From contig JABWBR010000058.1 of NCBI GenBank assembly GCA_013360405.1, forward strand, positions 1 through 64,000: 64,000 nucleotides of DNA, read 5' to 3'. The position numbers were made by a program, and so were the translations under genes. Positions 18,335-25,565 of the stretch are shown here, piece after piece. This DNA is from Saprospiraceae bacterium (GTDB taxonomy: Bacteria > Bacteroidota > Bacteroidia > Chitinophagales > Saprospiraceae). The notes under the pieces were generated by a model, which worked only from the letters and a program-made list of their open reading frames with translations, searched no databases and was not told where the DNA came from. Each line of letters starts with the position of its first letter. Positions within the stretch are counted from its first letter, which is position 1.

Positions 18335-18409
18335 TTCTACCAATATTTCGGCCCTCCGGGCCTTTTAAGATGCCCAAAAAGCCCCAGCGGGGCGTAAATA
18401 TTGGTAGAA
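18335..18409. repeat. Nested hairpin repeat with perfect 14-bp arms
   Basis: Perfect arms TTCTACCAATATTT (18335-18348) and AAATATTGGTAGAA (18396-18409). Inside are two smaller stems, GGCCCTCCGGGCC and GCCCCAGCGGGGC. A further GCCCCAGCGGGGC copy follows at about 18433. Probably a mobile palindromic repeat. Confidence 0.75.
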
Positions 18410-18530
18410 AAATCATGCGCAATGTGTATTATAGCCCCAGCGGGGCGCAATGTGTACACGTGATTCATGAAAAATTCTAAAGTGACAAAGAAAATTAATT
18501 TGAAGGCTATGGGGTAGGAGAGTGGAAGGC

Positions 18531-18572
18531 AAAAAAAAAGTCGTATCACGACGACCTAAAATGTGATACGAC
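18531..18572 (-). terminator. Rho-independent terminator candidate, minus strand
   Basis: Perfect 10-bp stem GTCGTATCAC (18540-18549) / GTGATACGAC (18563-18572). Read on the minus strand the stem is followed at once by nine T (A-run at 18531-18539). It lies 336 bp beyond the truB stop and could end the ftsX-DUF3098-truB transcript. Confidence 0.5.
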
Positions 18573-18907
18573 CTACTACTAACAAATTATAATCCCATGA
18601 AAAAAGCTTACAGGTATAGACCTGCTATATTATGACACCAAACAGAGGTTTATCCCCTACGTGCGGCGTTTTAGGCTGAGTTATGATAGTTGCTATGCGA
18701 AATTAGGTGCTGCGTGCGCTATTTTCCGGGAATGTTGGTGTAGTGTGTAAAGTGTAATTTGGCAGCACAACTACTAAACAAATACGAGGGTGTTTTTAGT
18801 ATGGCTATTTCCCGGTTTTAACAAATATTTATCATTTCGATAAAGATCCATACAAAGTTAAAACAAAAACAATAATACGCTACAAAAAGTTCCTGATTTT
18901 TATATTT

Positions 18908-19630
18908 TTATGAAAAATCAGCCGCTTCAAGGTATTGCACCCATTGTTCTACGCTCCAGGCGTCTTCTACGCGGTAGGGGCCGATGGCGGTACGCCGCAG
19001 TGCGGTGAGGTAAGCGCCGCTGTGGAGGGCCTTTCCGTAGTCGTGCGCCAGCGAGCGGATATAGGTGCCCTTGCTGCATTGTACGTGGAAATCGATATCG
19101 GGCAATTCGACTCGGGTGAGGTCGAAGGAATCGATGCGCACTTCGCGGGCTTTGACTTCGATCGTTTCTCCTTTGCGGGCTTTTTTGTAAAGTGGTTGTC
19201 CGTCTACTTTGATAGCGGAAAACATGGGTGGCACCTGCGAGATGACACCGAGAAATTGCCGGCGGGCCGACTCGAGCATTTCCTCCGTGATGTGGTCGAT
19301 GGGGAAAGTCTCGTCGATGTCGGTTTCGGCGTCGTAGGAGGGCGTGGTGGCGCCCAGGCGGAAAGTGCCGGTGTATGTTTTGGGAAGGCCCTGGTATTCG
19401 TCGATTTGCCGGGTGGCTTTGCCTGTGCAGAGAATGAGCAGCCCGGTGGCCATGGGGTCGAGGGTGCCGGCGTGGCCCACCTTGATTTGGGAGACTTTCA
19501 GGCTGTTTTTGAGTTTGTACCTGATTTTGTTGACCACGTCAAAGGATGTCCAGCCCTGGGGTTTGTCTACCAACAGCATGGCGCCTGCCAGGAAATCGTA
19601 CGAAGGACGGGAACTGTCGTCGTCACTCAT
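18908..19630 (-). CDS. truB: tRNA pseudouridine(55) synthase TruB
   Basis: 240 residues. Motifs LLVDKPQGWTSFDVVNKIR and KVGHAGTLDPMATGLLILC contain the catalytic Asp of TruB; KTYTGTFRLGATTPSYDAET and PPMFSAIKVDGQPLYKKAR follow, with CSKGTYIRSLAHDYG near the end. It isomerises U55 in the T-loop of tRNAs. Length suits the short TruB form without a full C-terminal PUA domain. It lies 3 bp after the DUF3098 gene in the ftsX-DUF3098-truB unit. In many Bacteroidota uppP (undecaprenyl-diphosphatase) lies between DUF3098 and truB; it is missing here. Confidence 0.95.
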   Translation of the reverse strand: MSDDDSSRPSYDFLAGAMLLVDKPQGWTSFDVVNKIRYKLKNSLKVSQIKVGHAGTLDPMATGLLILCTGKATRQIDEYQGLPKTYTGTFRLGATTPSYDAETDIDETFPIDHITEEMLESARRQFLGVISQVPPMFSAIKVDGQPLYKKARKGETIEVKAREVRIDSFDLTRVELPDIDFHVQCSKGTYIRSLAHDYGKALHSGAYLTALRRTAIGPYRVEDAWSVEQWVQYLEAADFS

Positions 19631-19633
19631 GGT

Positions 19634-19951
19634 TTACTTCTTAAATATAGCATAGATCTCCACGCCTAGTCCTGCCAAAATGAAAACAGGAGCAATCACC
19701 GTGCGGCGGAAGCTGTAGATGATATTGTCGTCCCATACTTCGGGGCTGGGCATAGCGCCGCCGCTCATGAGGATCATCCCCACGAAAATCAGGCCTACGC
19801 CGATGAGCATCCAGATGTAGGTGTTTTTTCCGAAAATGGGATCCTGGCTCACTACGGCGGCTTTTGCGCGCGGGCTTGATGCGGGCGTGGCCGGCTTGAC
19901 GGCAGAGGTGGTGACGACTACTTTTTTCTTGGGTTGGTTACTTTTGCTCAT
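19634..19951 (-). CDS. DUF3098 small membrane protein
   Basis: 105 residues from the ATG at 19951 (MSKSNQPKKK); an upstream ATG at 19969 is less likely because the family starts with a basic, unstructured tail. Two membrane segments, YIWMLIGVGLIFVGMILMSG and APVFILAGLGVEIYAIFKK, with the family pattern GGxxxxxxVWDDNIIYSFRR between them. Function is unknown, but the gene follows ftsX in most Bacteroidota. The gap from ftsX is 31 bp and to truB 3 bp, so the three are co-transcribed. Confidence 0.85.
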   Translation of the reverse strand: MSKSNQPKKKVVVTTSAVKPATPASSPRAKAAVVSQDPIFGKNTYIWMLIGVGLIFVGMILMSGGAMPSPEVWDDNIIYSFRRTVIAPVFILAGLGVEIYAIFKK

Positions 19952-19982
19952 TATAAAAAGGTTTGGCACTTGCGCTGGAGGA

Positions 19983-20861
19983 TTAATACATATCGTCCAC
20001 GCGCATGGTTAAATATTTTTTTACGACAATATACGTACTCCAGGTGTTGATCAAAATGCCCAACACGATGAGGATCATGGCCAGAAGGCCCATGCCCGTC
20101 TGGATATTCAACGTTTGCAGTTCGGGCAAATTGCGCTGTATCCATACCGTGAGCAGCAGCAAAACCCCCGAAGCTATGGCGCCGCTCAGGGCGCCGTGTT
20201 GAATTGCGCGGTAAAGATAAGGTCTGCTGATGAATTCCCAAGAGGCGCCTACCAACTCCATGTTTTTTATTAAAAAACGGTTGGCGTAAAGGGCCAGCCG
20301 CACGGTGTAATGGATAAGGGTGATCGCCACAAAGATAAAAAAGAGAGCGGTAGCCAGGGCGATATAGCCAATTTTGCGGATGTTGCCGCCTACTTTGGTG
20401 ACCAGATTTTCCTGGTAGAAGACGTCATTTATAGCTTCGTGGCCGCGCAGGGCCTGCCTGATAGCGCTGAGGCTGTCGGCGTGCATATAGGACGCCCGCA
20501 CGTTAAAAGTGACGACGTCGTAAAAGGGATTGGGCATGTCGAGGCGGAGAAAGTCTTCGCCGAAGGTTTCGCGCATCTGCTCGGCGGCTTCGGCTTTGCT
20601 TACATAGGTCAGGCTGCCGGCTTTGAAATAGGGCATTTGGCCCAGGTAGCCGGCCAGTTGTTCGCGGCTTGCTTCATCTACGCCTTCTTTGAGCTCTATC
20701 AGCACGTTGACGCGTTCTTTGTAGAGTTGTACCACGCGCTGGGCATACAGGATGACCAGCCCGAAAAATCCCACAAGCAGCAATACCGAAGCTACGCTGA
20801 TTACGGCGTAGAGGTAATTGGGTTTTGCCCTTTTATTCGACTTGTCGTTGGCGCTGCTCAT
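19983..20861 (-). CDS. ftsX: Cell division protein FtsX (ABC-type permease)
   Basis: 292 residues with the FtsX layout: cytoplasmic basic tail, first membrane helix (YAVISVASVLLLVGFFGLVIL), a periplasmic domain of about 120 residues starting VNVLIELKEGVDEASREQL, then three helices with the ELVGASWEFISRPYLYRA segment typical of FtsX/MacB permeases. It works with FtsE to control peptidoglycan hydrolases at the septum. As in other Bacteroidota, ftsE is not adjacent. First gene of the ftsX-DUF3098-truB unit. Confidence 0.92.
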   Translation of the reverse strand: MSSANDKSNKRAKPNYLYAVISVASVLLLVGFFGLVILYAQRVVQLYKERVNVLIELKEGVDEASREQLAGYLGQMPYFKAGSLTYVSKAEAAEQMRETFGEDFLRLDMPNPFYDVVTFNVRASYMHADSLSAIRQALRGHEAINDVFYQENLVTKVGGNIRKIGYIALATALFFIFVAITLIHYTVRLALYANRFLIKNMELVGASWEFISRPYLYRAIQHGALSGAIASGVLLLLTVWIQRNLPELQTLNIQTGMGLLAMILIVLGILINTWSTYIVVKKYLTMRVDDMY

Positions 20862-20900
20862 GTATTGTGTGCAAGTAACTGGGCAAAAGTAAGGTTTTTT

Positions 20901-20992
20901 GGGTGACGGCGGAGGAAAAATTCAGGGGGGTGACGGCCTGGGAGTAACCTTGGGGGTGACGGCTGGGGGTCTCGCCGGGGGGGGGTGACGGC
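20901..20992. repeat. G-rich quasi-tandem repeat upstream of ftsX
   Basis: TGACGGC occurs at 20904, 20931, 20957 and 20986 (spacing 27, 26, 29), each preceded by a G-run of three to nine. The four G-runs could form a G-quadruplex on the plus strand. The run ends about 40 bp before the ftsX start (minus strand). Confidence 0.65.
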
Positions 20993-21024
20993 CCGGGAAA
21001 AAGACTATCACCTCCTCGTACGAG

Positions 21025-21072
21025 CGTATAGTCTTACAGTCGTATAGTCTTACAGTCGTATAGTCTTACAGT
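21025..21072. repeat. Three exact 16-bp tandem repeats
   Basis: CGTATAGTCTTACAGT occurs three times without a gap (21025-21040, 21041-21056, 21057-21072). The last copy ends in the stop codon region of the next gene (TGA at 21072-21074). A partial inverse match, GACTAT, lies at 21003. Confidence 0.9.
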
Positions 21073-21458
21073 CATTTCGCATGCCAGGAATACGTATGGG
21101 CGGTGCTGCGTCTTTTTATTTTAAAAGACAATTCTTTATCACTGATCTTCAGTATTTTGCCTTTTGATTTTTTTGCTTTACTGCCAAATTGCATCAGCAG
21201 GTTATCATTGCCTTTCAGTTGCCAGGTACCACTAGTGGCGTTAAAAATTGGTTGGGTAGATTGCCAGTTTCCATCGGCGCTGAAAGTGATTTGGGCGCCG
21301 GCGGGCAGCGATTGGTGCGTGCCCAGTCCCGACATCATATCTTCGTCGATAGCCCAGGTGTGTTTGACGAGGAGGTTAGCGGCATTGTCTTGCGCCCGCG
21401 CAATTTGGAAAACTGCACAGCTTGCCAGAAATACGGTGAGGATGAGTTTGGTTGTCAT
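21072..21458 (-). CDS. Small secreted lipocalin-like hypothetical protein
   Basis: 128 residues from the ATG at 21458 (MTTKLILTVFLASCAVFQIA), which begins a signal peptide ending ARA-Q; longer readings add unconserved residues. The mature part has the shape of lipocalin-like (DUF4923/DUF5004 style) proteins: LVKHTWAIDED, ITFSADGNWQSTQP, GTWQLKGNDNLLM, ILKISDKELSFKIKRR. It is probably a small periplasmic or outer-membrane-facing beta-barrel. It stands alone between ftsX and galE; its stop lies in a 16-bp tandem repeat. Function unknown. Confidence 0.65.
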   Translation of the reverse strand: MTTKLILTVFLASCAVFQIARAQDNAANLLVKHTWAIDEDMMSGLGTHQSLPAGAQITFSADGNWQSTQPIFNATSGTWQLKGNDNLLMQFGSKAKKSKGKILKISDKELSFKIKRRSTAHTYSWHAK

Positions 21459-21577
21459 GATGTAAAATGGATTTGCGGGTGAAATAATGTGGCCAAAATT
21501 GAAACGATACCGGCCGAAATGCAAATCACAATCGACAAGAAAACCGGAATATTAGACGTAGAACCAGCGGTCGGCAG

Positions 21578-22612
21578 TCACCCTCCCTCCCTCACTCCCT
21601 CCCTCACTCCCTCCCACGCCCAGGCGCTGCGCATAATATCGTTGATATCGTATTGCGGAGACCAGCCCAGGCGTTGGGCGGCCAGGTCGTTGTTGGCGTA
21701 GATAGCGATCACATCGCCGGGGCGGCGGGGACCGATACGGTAATTGAGTTTTTGGCCGCTTACGCGCTCAAACGCCTGGATAGCCTCGAGCACCGTAACA
21801 CCCTGTCCGATGCCCAGGTTATAGATCTCGCAATTGCCCTGCTGCCGGTTTTCCAGCAGGTACTGTAGCGCTTTGGTATGGGCATTGGCGAGGTCCATGA
21901 TGTGGATATAATCGCGGACGCAGCTGCCGTCGCGGGTAGGGTAGTCGTCGCCGAACACTTCCATAGTGGGGCGTTTGCCGATGGCTGTTTCGGTGATCAC
22001 CGGCACCAGGTTCGATGCCGGGTTGCTGGGCGCCTCGCCGATGCGCGCGCTGGGGTGGGCGCCTGCGGGGTTGAAATAACGCAGAATCACGGCATTAAAG
22101 CCCGGGTAAGTGCGGCAATAATCGCGAATGATGGCTTCGCCCATCTGTTTGGTGCGGGCGTAGGGTGATTCAGCTTCTTCGATGGGGGTGGCTTCGGTGA
22201 CCGGCAGCTCTTTGGCGTTGCCGTACACCGAGCATGACGAAGAAAAGATGAGGTGTGGTACGCCCGATTTTTCCATAGCGGATATGATACTGAGCAGGCT
22301 ATTCAGGTTGTTGTGAAAATAGCGCAGCGGCTGTTGTACTGATTCGCCCACCGATTTCAATGCCGCAAAGTGGATCACGCCCGCTATATCGGGGTGCTGT
22401 TCAAAAATGCGCAGAGTGGCGGCGTAGTCGCACAAGTCGACCCGGTAATTGAGCACGCGTTTGCCGGTGATGGCGTACACGCCTTCGAGAATATCCTCGC
22501 TGCTGTTCACGAGATTGTCGACAGACACGACATCGAAGCCGTTGTCGATGAGGTCTACAATGGTGTGGCTGCCTATGTAGCCGCAGCCGCCGGTGACAAG
22601 TATGGTTGGCAT
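21578..22612 (-). CDS. galE: UDP-glucose 4-epimerase GalE
   Basis: 344 residues. The NAD-binding motif is TGGCGYIGSHT at the N-terminus; the short-chain dehydrogenase active site is SSSCSVYG plus SPYARTKQMGE (YxxxK). LRYFNPAGAHPSARIGE and DYIHIMDLANAH are typical of GalE. It interconverts UDP-glucose and UDP-galactose for surface polysaccharide and galactose metabolism. The C-terminal tail GVREGVREGG is encoded by a CCCTCACTCCCT tandem repeat (21583-21617), so the natural stop was probably lost to repeat expansion. tdk lies 16 bp upstream in the same direction. Confidence 0.95.
   Translation of the reverse strand: MPTILVTGGCGYIGSHTIVDLIDNGFDVVSVDNLVNSSEDILEGVYAITGKRVLNYRVDLCDYAATLRIFEQHPDIAGVIHFAALKSVGESVQQPLRYFHNNLNSLLSIISAMEKSGVPHLIFSSSCSVYGNAKELPVTEATPIEEAESPYARTKQMGEAIIRDYCRTYPGFNAVILRYFNPAGAHPSARIGEAPSNPASNLVPVITETAIGKRPTMEVFGDDYPTRDGSCVRDYIHIMDLANAHTKALQYLLENRQQGNCEIYNLGIGQGVTVLEAIQAFERVSGQKLNYRIGPRRPGDVIAIYANNDLAAQRLGWSPQYDINDIMRSAWAWEGVREGVREGG
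21583..21617. repeat. 12-bp tandem repeat inside galE 3' end
   Basis: Units of CCCTCACTCCCT (about three copies, first diverged) encode the GVREG tail of GalE. The composition resembles the GTGAGGG/CTCACCC array at 43605-43672. Confidence 0.7.
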
Positions 22613-22628
22613 GAATGTGGTTTAGCGG

Positions 22629-23210
22629 TTAATGATCCAGTTTTTCGCCTAATTCGTAACAATAGCGGCAACGGGCTTCGTAGCGGTCTTTTTCGCCCAA
22701 AACAACGGTGTCGGTGCCCCCTGACAAGCGGTAGGAATGCGTGGCCAGGTTGCCGCAATGTTGGCAGATGGCGTGTACTTTGGTGATGTATTCGGCTACC
22801 GACAGCAGGTGCGGAATGGGGCCGAAGGGGCGGCCCATAAAGTCCATATCCAAGCCGGCCACGATCACCCGCACGCCTTTGAGGGCCAGTTGCTGGCAGT
22901 GGCGGGGCAGTTCCTCGTCGAAAAACTGGGCTTCGTCGATGCCCACCACTTCCACCTCGTCGGCCAGCGTGAGCAGGTGGCTGGAATGAGCAATAGGCGT
23001 GGAGTGGATCGAGTTGGCGTCGTGCGACACCACCTTTGCTTCGTCGTAGCGCGTATCGATCTGCGGTTTGAAAATCTCCACTTTCTGGTTGGCAATTTTG
23101 GCTCTTTTCAGTCGCCGGATGAGCTCTTCAGTTTTTCCTGAGAACATTGATCCGCATATCACTTCGATCCATCCGTTGCGGTGTCCTTTGTAGTAAGGTT
23201 CTAAAAACAT
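22629..23210 (-). CDS. tdk: Thymidine kinase
   Basis: 193 residues, type II thymidine kinase. P-loop [16 protein letters not shown] near residue 20; Walker B and catalytic Glu in [22 protein letters not shown]; two Cys pairs for structural zinc (CQHCG and RCRYC). It phosphorylates thymidine in the salvage pathway. The start [20 protein letters not shown] is the first ATG and gives a short family-typical tail. Followed at 16 bp by galE. Confidence 0.95.
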   Translation of the reverse strand: MFLEPYYKGHRNGWIEVICGSMFSGKTEELIRRLKRAKIANQKVEIFKPQIDTRYDEAKVVSHDANSIHSTPIAHSSHLLTLADEVEVVGIDEAQFFDEELPRHCQQLALKGVRVIVAGLDMDFMGRPFGPIPHLLSVAEYITKVHAICQHCGNLATHSYRLSGGTDTVVLGEKDRYEARCRYCYELGEKLDH

Positions 23211-23338
23211 GAATTGCAGCTAATTAGAAGTAAAGAGATAGGATGAAAAAAATATTGTTTTAAGTAAAAAAATAACTTCTTCGCATACTATCGCAGCGAA
23301 AAGCTAAGTTAGTGCTTCAATTGGAATATCCCAACGCT

Positions 23339-23346
23339 TATATTTG
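23339..23346 (+). promoter_or_regulatory. Bacteroidota -7 box (TATATTTG)
   Basis: Exact TAnnTTTG, 22 bp before the ATG at 23369. The -33 TTTG element is only weakly matched (ATTGG near 23320). Confidence 0.5.
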
Positions 23347-23368
23347 CACAAGGTATAATTGATTTGAC

Positions 23369-24100
23369 ATGAATGTACAGCAAGCTAAAATCCTGTTAGA
23401 AAAAATTAACGCGTTGTATAAGAGCATCAGCATGGGCAATGACGGCCCTTCGGCCATCGAGCGCGACCTGATGTTGAGCTATCTGCGCCAGATGTACGAG
23501 GCCTGCCTGCCTGGCAATTCCGAGACGGCAGCGCCGACCCGCGAAGAAGCGCCCGCGGCTAAAGCGCCGGCCCCCAAGCCGGAGCCTGCCCCCAGGACGT
23601 ATACGGCGCCGCGCGTAGTGGAAATACCCGAATCACTCAGGGAAATATCCACTCCGGAGCCGGCAGCAAAGACGCCGCCGCCCCCGCCGCCTGCGCCCAA
23701 ACCCGAACCCAGGCCGGAGCCGAGGCCTACACCCGAGCCCGTGCAGCCTGCCGCACCTGTGGCGGCTACCGCCGGTGGCAACGATCGCCACAACCCCAAA
23801 ATAGAAGCGCTTTTCCGCTTCGGCACAGCCAAAGAACTATCGGAAAAACTGAGCGAACGGCCGGTGCCCGACCTCACCCGTGCAATGGCGATTAATGATA
23901 AATTGCTGTATATCAATGATCTGTTTGGTAAAGATCAAAACGCAATGGACGAATCGCTCAAACTGCTCAACAAATTTGACAGTATGGATGAAGCCAAAAG
24001 CCTCCTTCGGAACCTCGCCGAACAATACAACTGGATTGACGAGGAAAAGGTAGAGAGCGCGCAGTCTTTCATCAAGTTGGTGCGGAGGAAGTACGTGTAA
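23369..24100 (+). CDS. Conserved Bacteroidota protein with Pro/Ala-rich linker, unknown function
   Basis: 243 residues in three parts. Residues 1-55 are a helical segment (QQAKILLEKINALYKSIS, then MLSYLRQMYEACL). Residues about 56-145 are a Pro/Ala/Glu-rich linker (APAAKAPAPKPEP, PPPPPPAPKPEPRPEP). Residues about 150-243 are a compact helical domain, NPKIEALFRFGTAKELSEKL, then AINDKLLYINDLFGKDQNAM, which is a pattern I recognise from Bacteroidota hypothetical proteins. No signal peptide or membrane helix, so cytoplasmic. The linker suggests a flexible tether between two binding domains. Divergent from tdk. Confidence 0.8.
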   Translation: MNVQQAKILLEKINALYKSISMGNDGPSAIERDLMLSYLRQMYEACLPGNSETAAPTREEAPAAKAPAPKPEPAPRTYTAPRVVEIPESLREISTPEPAAKTPPPPPPAPKPEPRPEPRPTPEPVQPAAPVAATAGGNDRHNPKIEALFRFGTAKELSEKLSERPVPDLTRAMAINDKLLYINDLFGKDQNAMDESLKLLNKFDSMDEAKSLLRNLAEQYNWIDEEKVESAQSFIKLVRRKYV

Positions 24101-24154
24101 GCTGCGCAACCCCTGTTATTATTCACGCTTTGGAGAGAACTACACAACATACGC

Positions 24155-24883
24155 ATGCGAATAGCATTTATTACCGACCTGCACATCGGGCTGGAAGGTG
24201 AAGATACTTATGGCGTTGATGTACGCGCCAATTTTCTGAACGCGCTCGAAACTGCCCGCGCATTCAACCCCGACCTCATGGTGCTGGGCGGCGATTTGTG
24301 CTATAGCGAAGGCGATGAACGGGTATACCACTGGGTGAAAGCCCGCATGGATGAACAGGGCATCCCTTACGAGGTTATCGGCGGCAACCACGATATCACG
24401 GCTTTACTGGCCGGTGTGTTTTACCCGCATTATACGCTTTACGACAATTGCCTTTTTTTTACCCGCGAAATAGGCCGGCGCAAATTACTCTTCCTGGATA
24501 CGGTAGCCGGAGAAATATCCCCTACACAGATGTTATGGCTGGAGGAGCAGTTGGCTTCCACCTCGGGCGAACTGGTTGTTTTTATGCACCATCCTCCCGT
24601 ACTGGCAGGAGTGCCATTCATGGATCAGCGTTATGCGCTGGTCAATTGGCAGGAAGTATGGCGTTTATTTTTGGCATTTCCGTTTCCCATCCATATTTTT
24701 ACAGGGCATTACCACGTCGATAAGGTCATTCGCCGGCAGTCGGTAACGGTTTATCTCACGCCTTCGTGCTTTTTTCAAATCGACCCCCATGCCGAGCCTT
24801 TTAAAGTAGACCATTATCGCATCGGCTTCCGCGAAATAGAATGGGATGCCGAAGGTATCATGACTACCGTCAGATATTTATGA
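24155..24883 (+). CDS. Calcineurin-like metallophosphoesterase
   Basis: 242 residues with the full metal-binding set: DLHIG, LGGDLCYSEGD, GGNHDI, VVFMHHPPVLAG and FTGHYHVDKV. The fold and length match 3',5'-cyclic-nucleotide phosphodiesterase (CpdA)-like enzymes, but the substrate cannot be told from sequence. Cytoplasmic. The next gene (DUF4112) starts one base after its stop, so the two are translationally close. Confidence 0.88.
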   Translation: MRIAFITDLHIGLEGEDTYGVDVRANFLNALETARAFNPDLMVLGGDLCYSEGDERVYHWVKARMDEQGIPYEVIGGNHDITALLAGVFYPHYTLYDNCLFFTREIGRRKLLFLDTVAGEISPTQMLWLEEQLASTSGELVVFMHHPPVLAGVPFMDQRYALVNWQEVWRLFLAFPFPIHIFTGHYHVDKVIRRQSVTVYLTPSCFFQIDPHAEPFKVDHYRIGFREIEWDAEGIMTTVRYL

Positions 24884-24884
24884 T

Positions 24885-25361
24885 ATGAACGAATCGCATA
24901 AAGAGGCTACTCCCAAAAAAATTCCCGACGAACTGGTCTGGCTGGATCACGCCTCCTCGCTCCTCGACAACCGCTTCCGCATTCCCGGCACCAATATCCG
25001 CTTCGGTCTCGACTTTATCATTGGACTGATCCCCTATGCCGGCGATATTTTTTCTTTCGGCCTTTCGGCCTTGCTGCTAATTGCTATGGTACGCCGCGGC
25101 GCCAGCGGTATGGTGATGCTCAAAATGAGCGGCAATATTTTACTGGATACGCTGGCAGGCTCTATCCCTATCCTCGGCGATATCTTCGACCTCAAATTTA
25201 AATCCAATGTGCGCAATATGCGCCTTTTGCAAGAGCACTACCGCTATGGCAAACACGGCGGCAGCGCCTGGGGGCCTATACTCCTTGTTATATGCATTAT
25301 CTTCGCTATGCTATTTTTGCTGTTGTTTCTGTGTTGGAAGGTTGTGCAATGGGTTGTGTAG
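24885..25361 (+). CDS. DUF4112 membrane protein
   Basis: 158 residues. The signature LVWLDHASSLLDNRFRIPGT, then RFGLDFIIGLIPYAGD and GSIPILGDIFDLKFKSNVRN, is that of DUF4112. Hydrophobic segments lie near residues 45-75 and at the C-terminus (LLVICIIFAMLFLLLFLCW). Function unknown. It follows the phosphoesterase with a 1-bp gap. A heptamer array begins two bases after its stop. Confidence 0.85.
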   Translation: MNESHKEATPKKIPDELVWLDHASSLLDNRFRIPGTNIRFGLDFIIGLIPYAGDIFSFGLSALLLIAMVRRGASGMVMLKMSGNILLDTLAGSIPILGDIFDLKFKSNVRNMRLLQEHYRYGKHGGSAWGPILLVICIIFAMLFLLLFLCWKVVQWVV

Positions 25362-25362
25362 G

Positions 25363-25553
25363 GTTGTCTGTTCTCTGTTGTCGGTTGTCCGTTCTCTGTT
25401 GTCGGTTCTCCGTTGTCTGTTCATTACCTTTGCCATTTATACTTAACAGAGAACAGAGAACAGAGAACAGAAAACAGAAAACAGAGAACAGAGAACAGAG
25501 AACAGAAAACAGAAAACAGAGAACAGAGAACAGAGAACAGAGAACAGAGAACA
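25363..25553. repeat. Heptamer inverted tandem array (long hairpin)
   Basis: Left arm: eight GTTNTCN units (GTTGTCT GTTCTCT GTTGTCG ...) at 25363-25418. Right arm: about fifteen AACAGAG/AACAGAA units at 25445-25553. The arms are complementary, giving a large imperfect hairpin with a loop of about 25 bp. The right arm lies in the presumed 5' UTR of the M49 gene and reads through in one frame, but it is not plausible protein. Confidence 0.92.
25425..25432 (+). promoter_or_regulatory. -7 box (TACCTTTG) in the loop of the heptamer hairpin
   Basis: Exact TAnnTTTG, in the loop between the two arms. It would place the whole right arm in the 5' UTR of the M49 lipoprotein gene, 134 bp before its ATG. 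Confidence 0.4.
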
Positions 25554-25565
25554 AAACCGCTTCAT

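Larger units (their letters stand above)
18041..18907. other. Long intergenic region with nested hairpins and a terminator-like stem
   Basis: Between the divergent pgmB start and the truB stop. It holds a nested inverted repeat (18335-18409), a second GCCCCAGCGGGGC stem at about 18433, and a stem with T-run (18531-18572). After the stem a short frame ATGAAAAAAGCTTACAGG (18598, about 14 codons, ending TGA) is preceded by AT-rich sequence; it may be a leader or a decayed gene start. No longer gene is supported. Confidence 0.5.

Noticed and set aside
25413-25565. 51-codon N-terminal extension of the M49 protein
   Set aside because: It is translation of the heptamer repeat (TENREQR); the lipoprotein signal starts at 25566.
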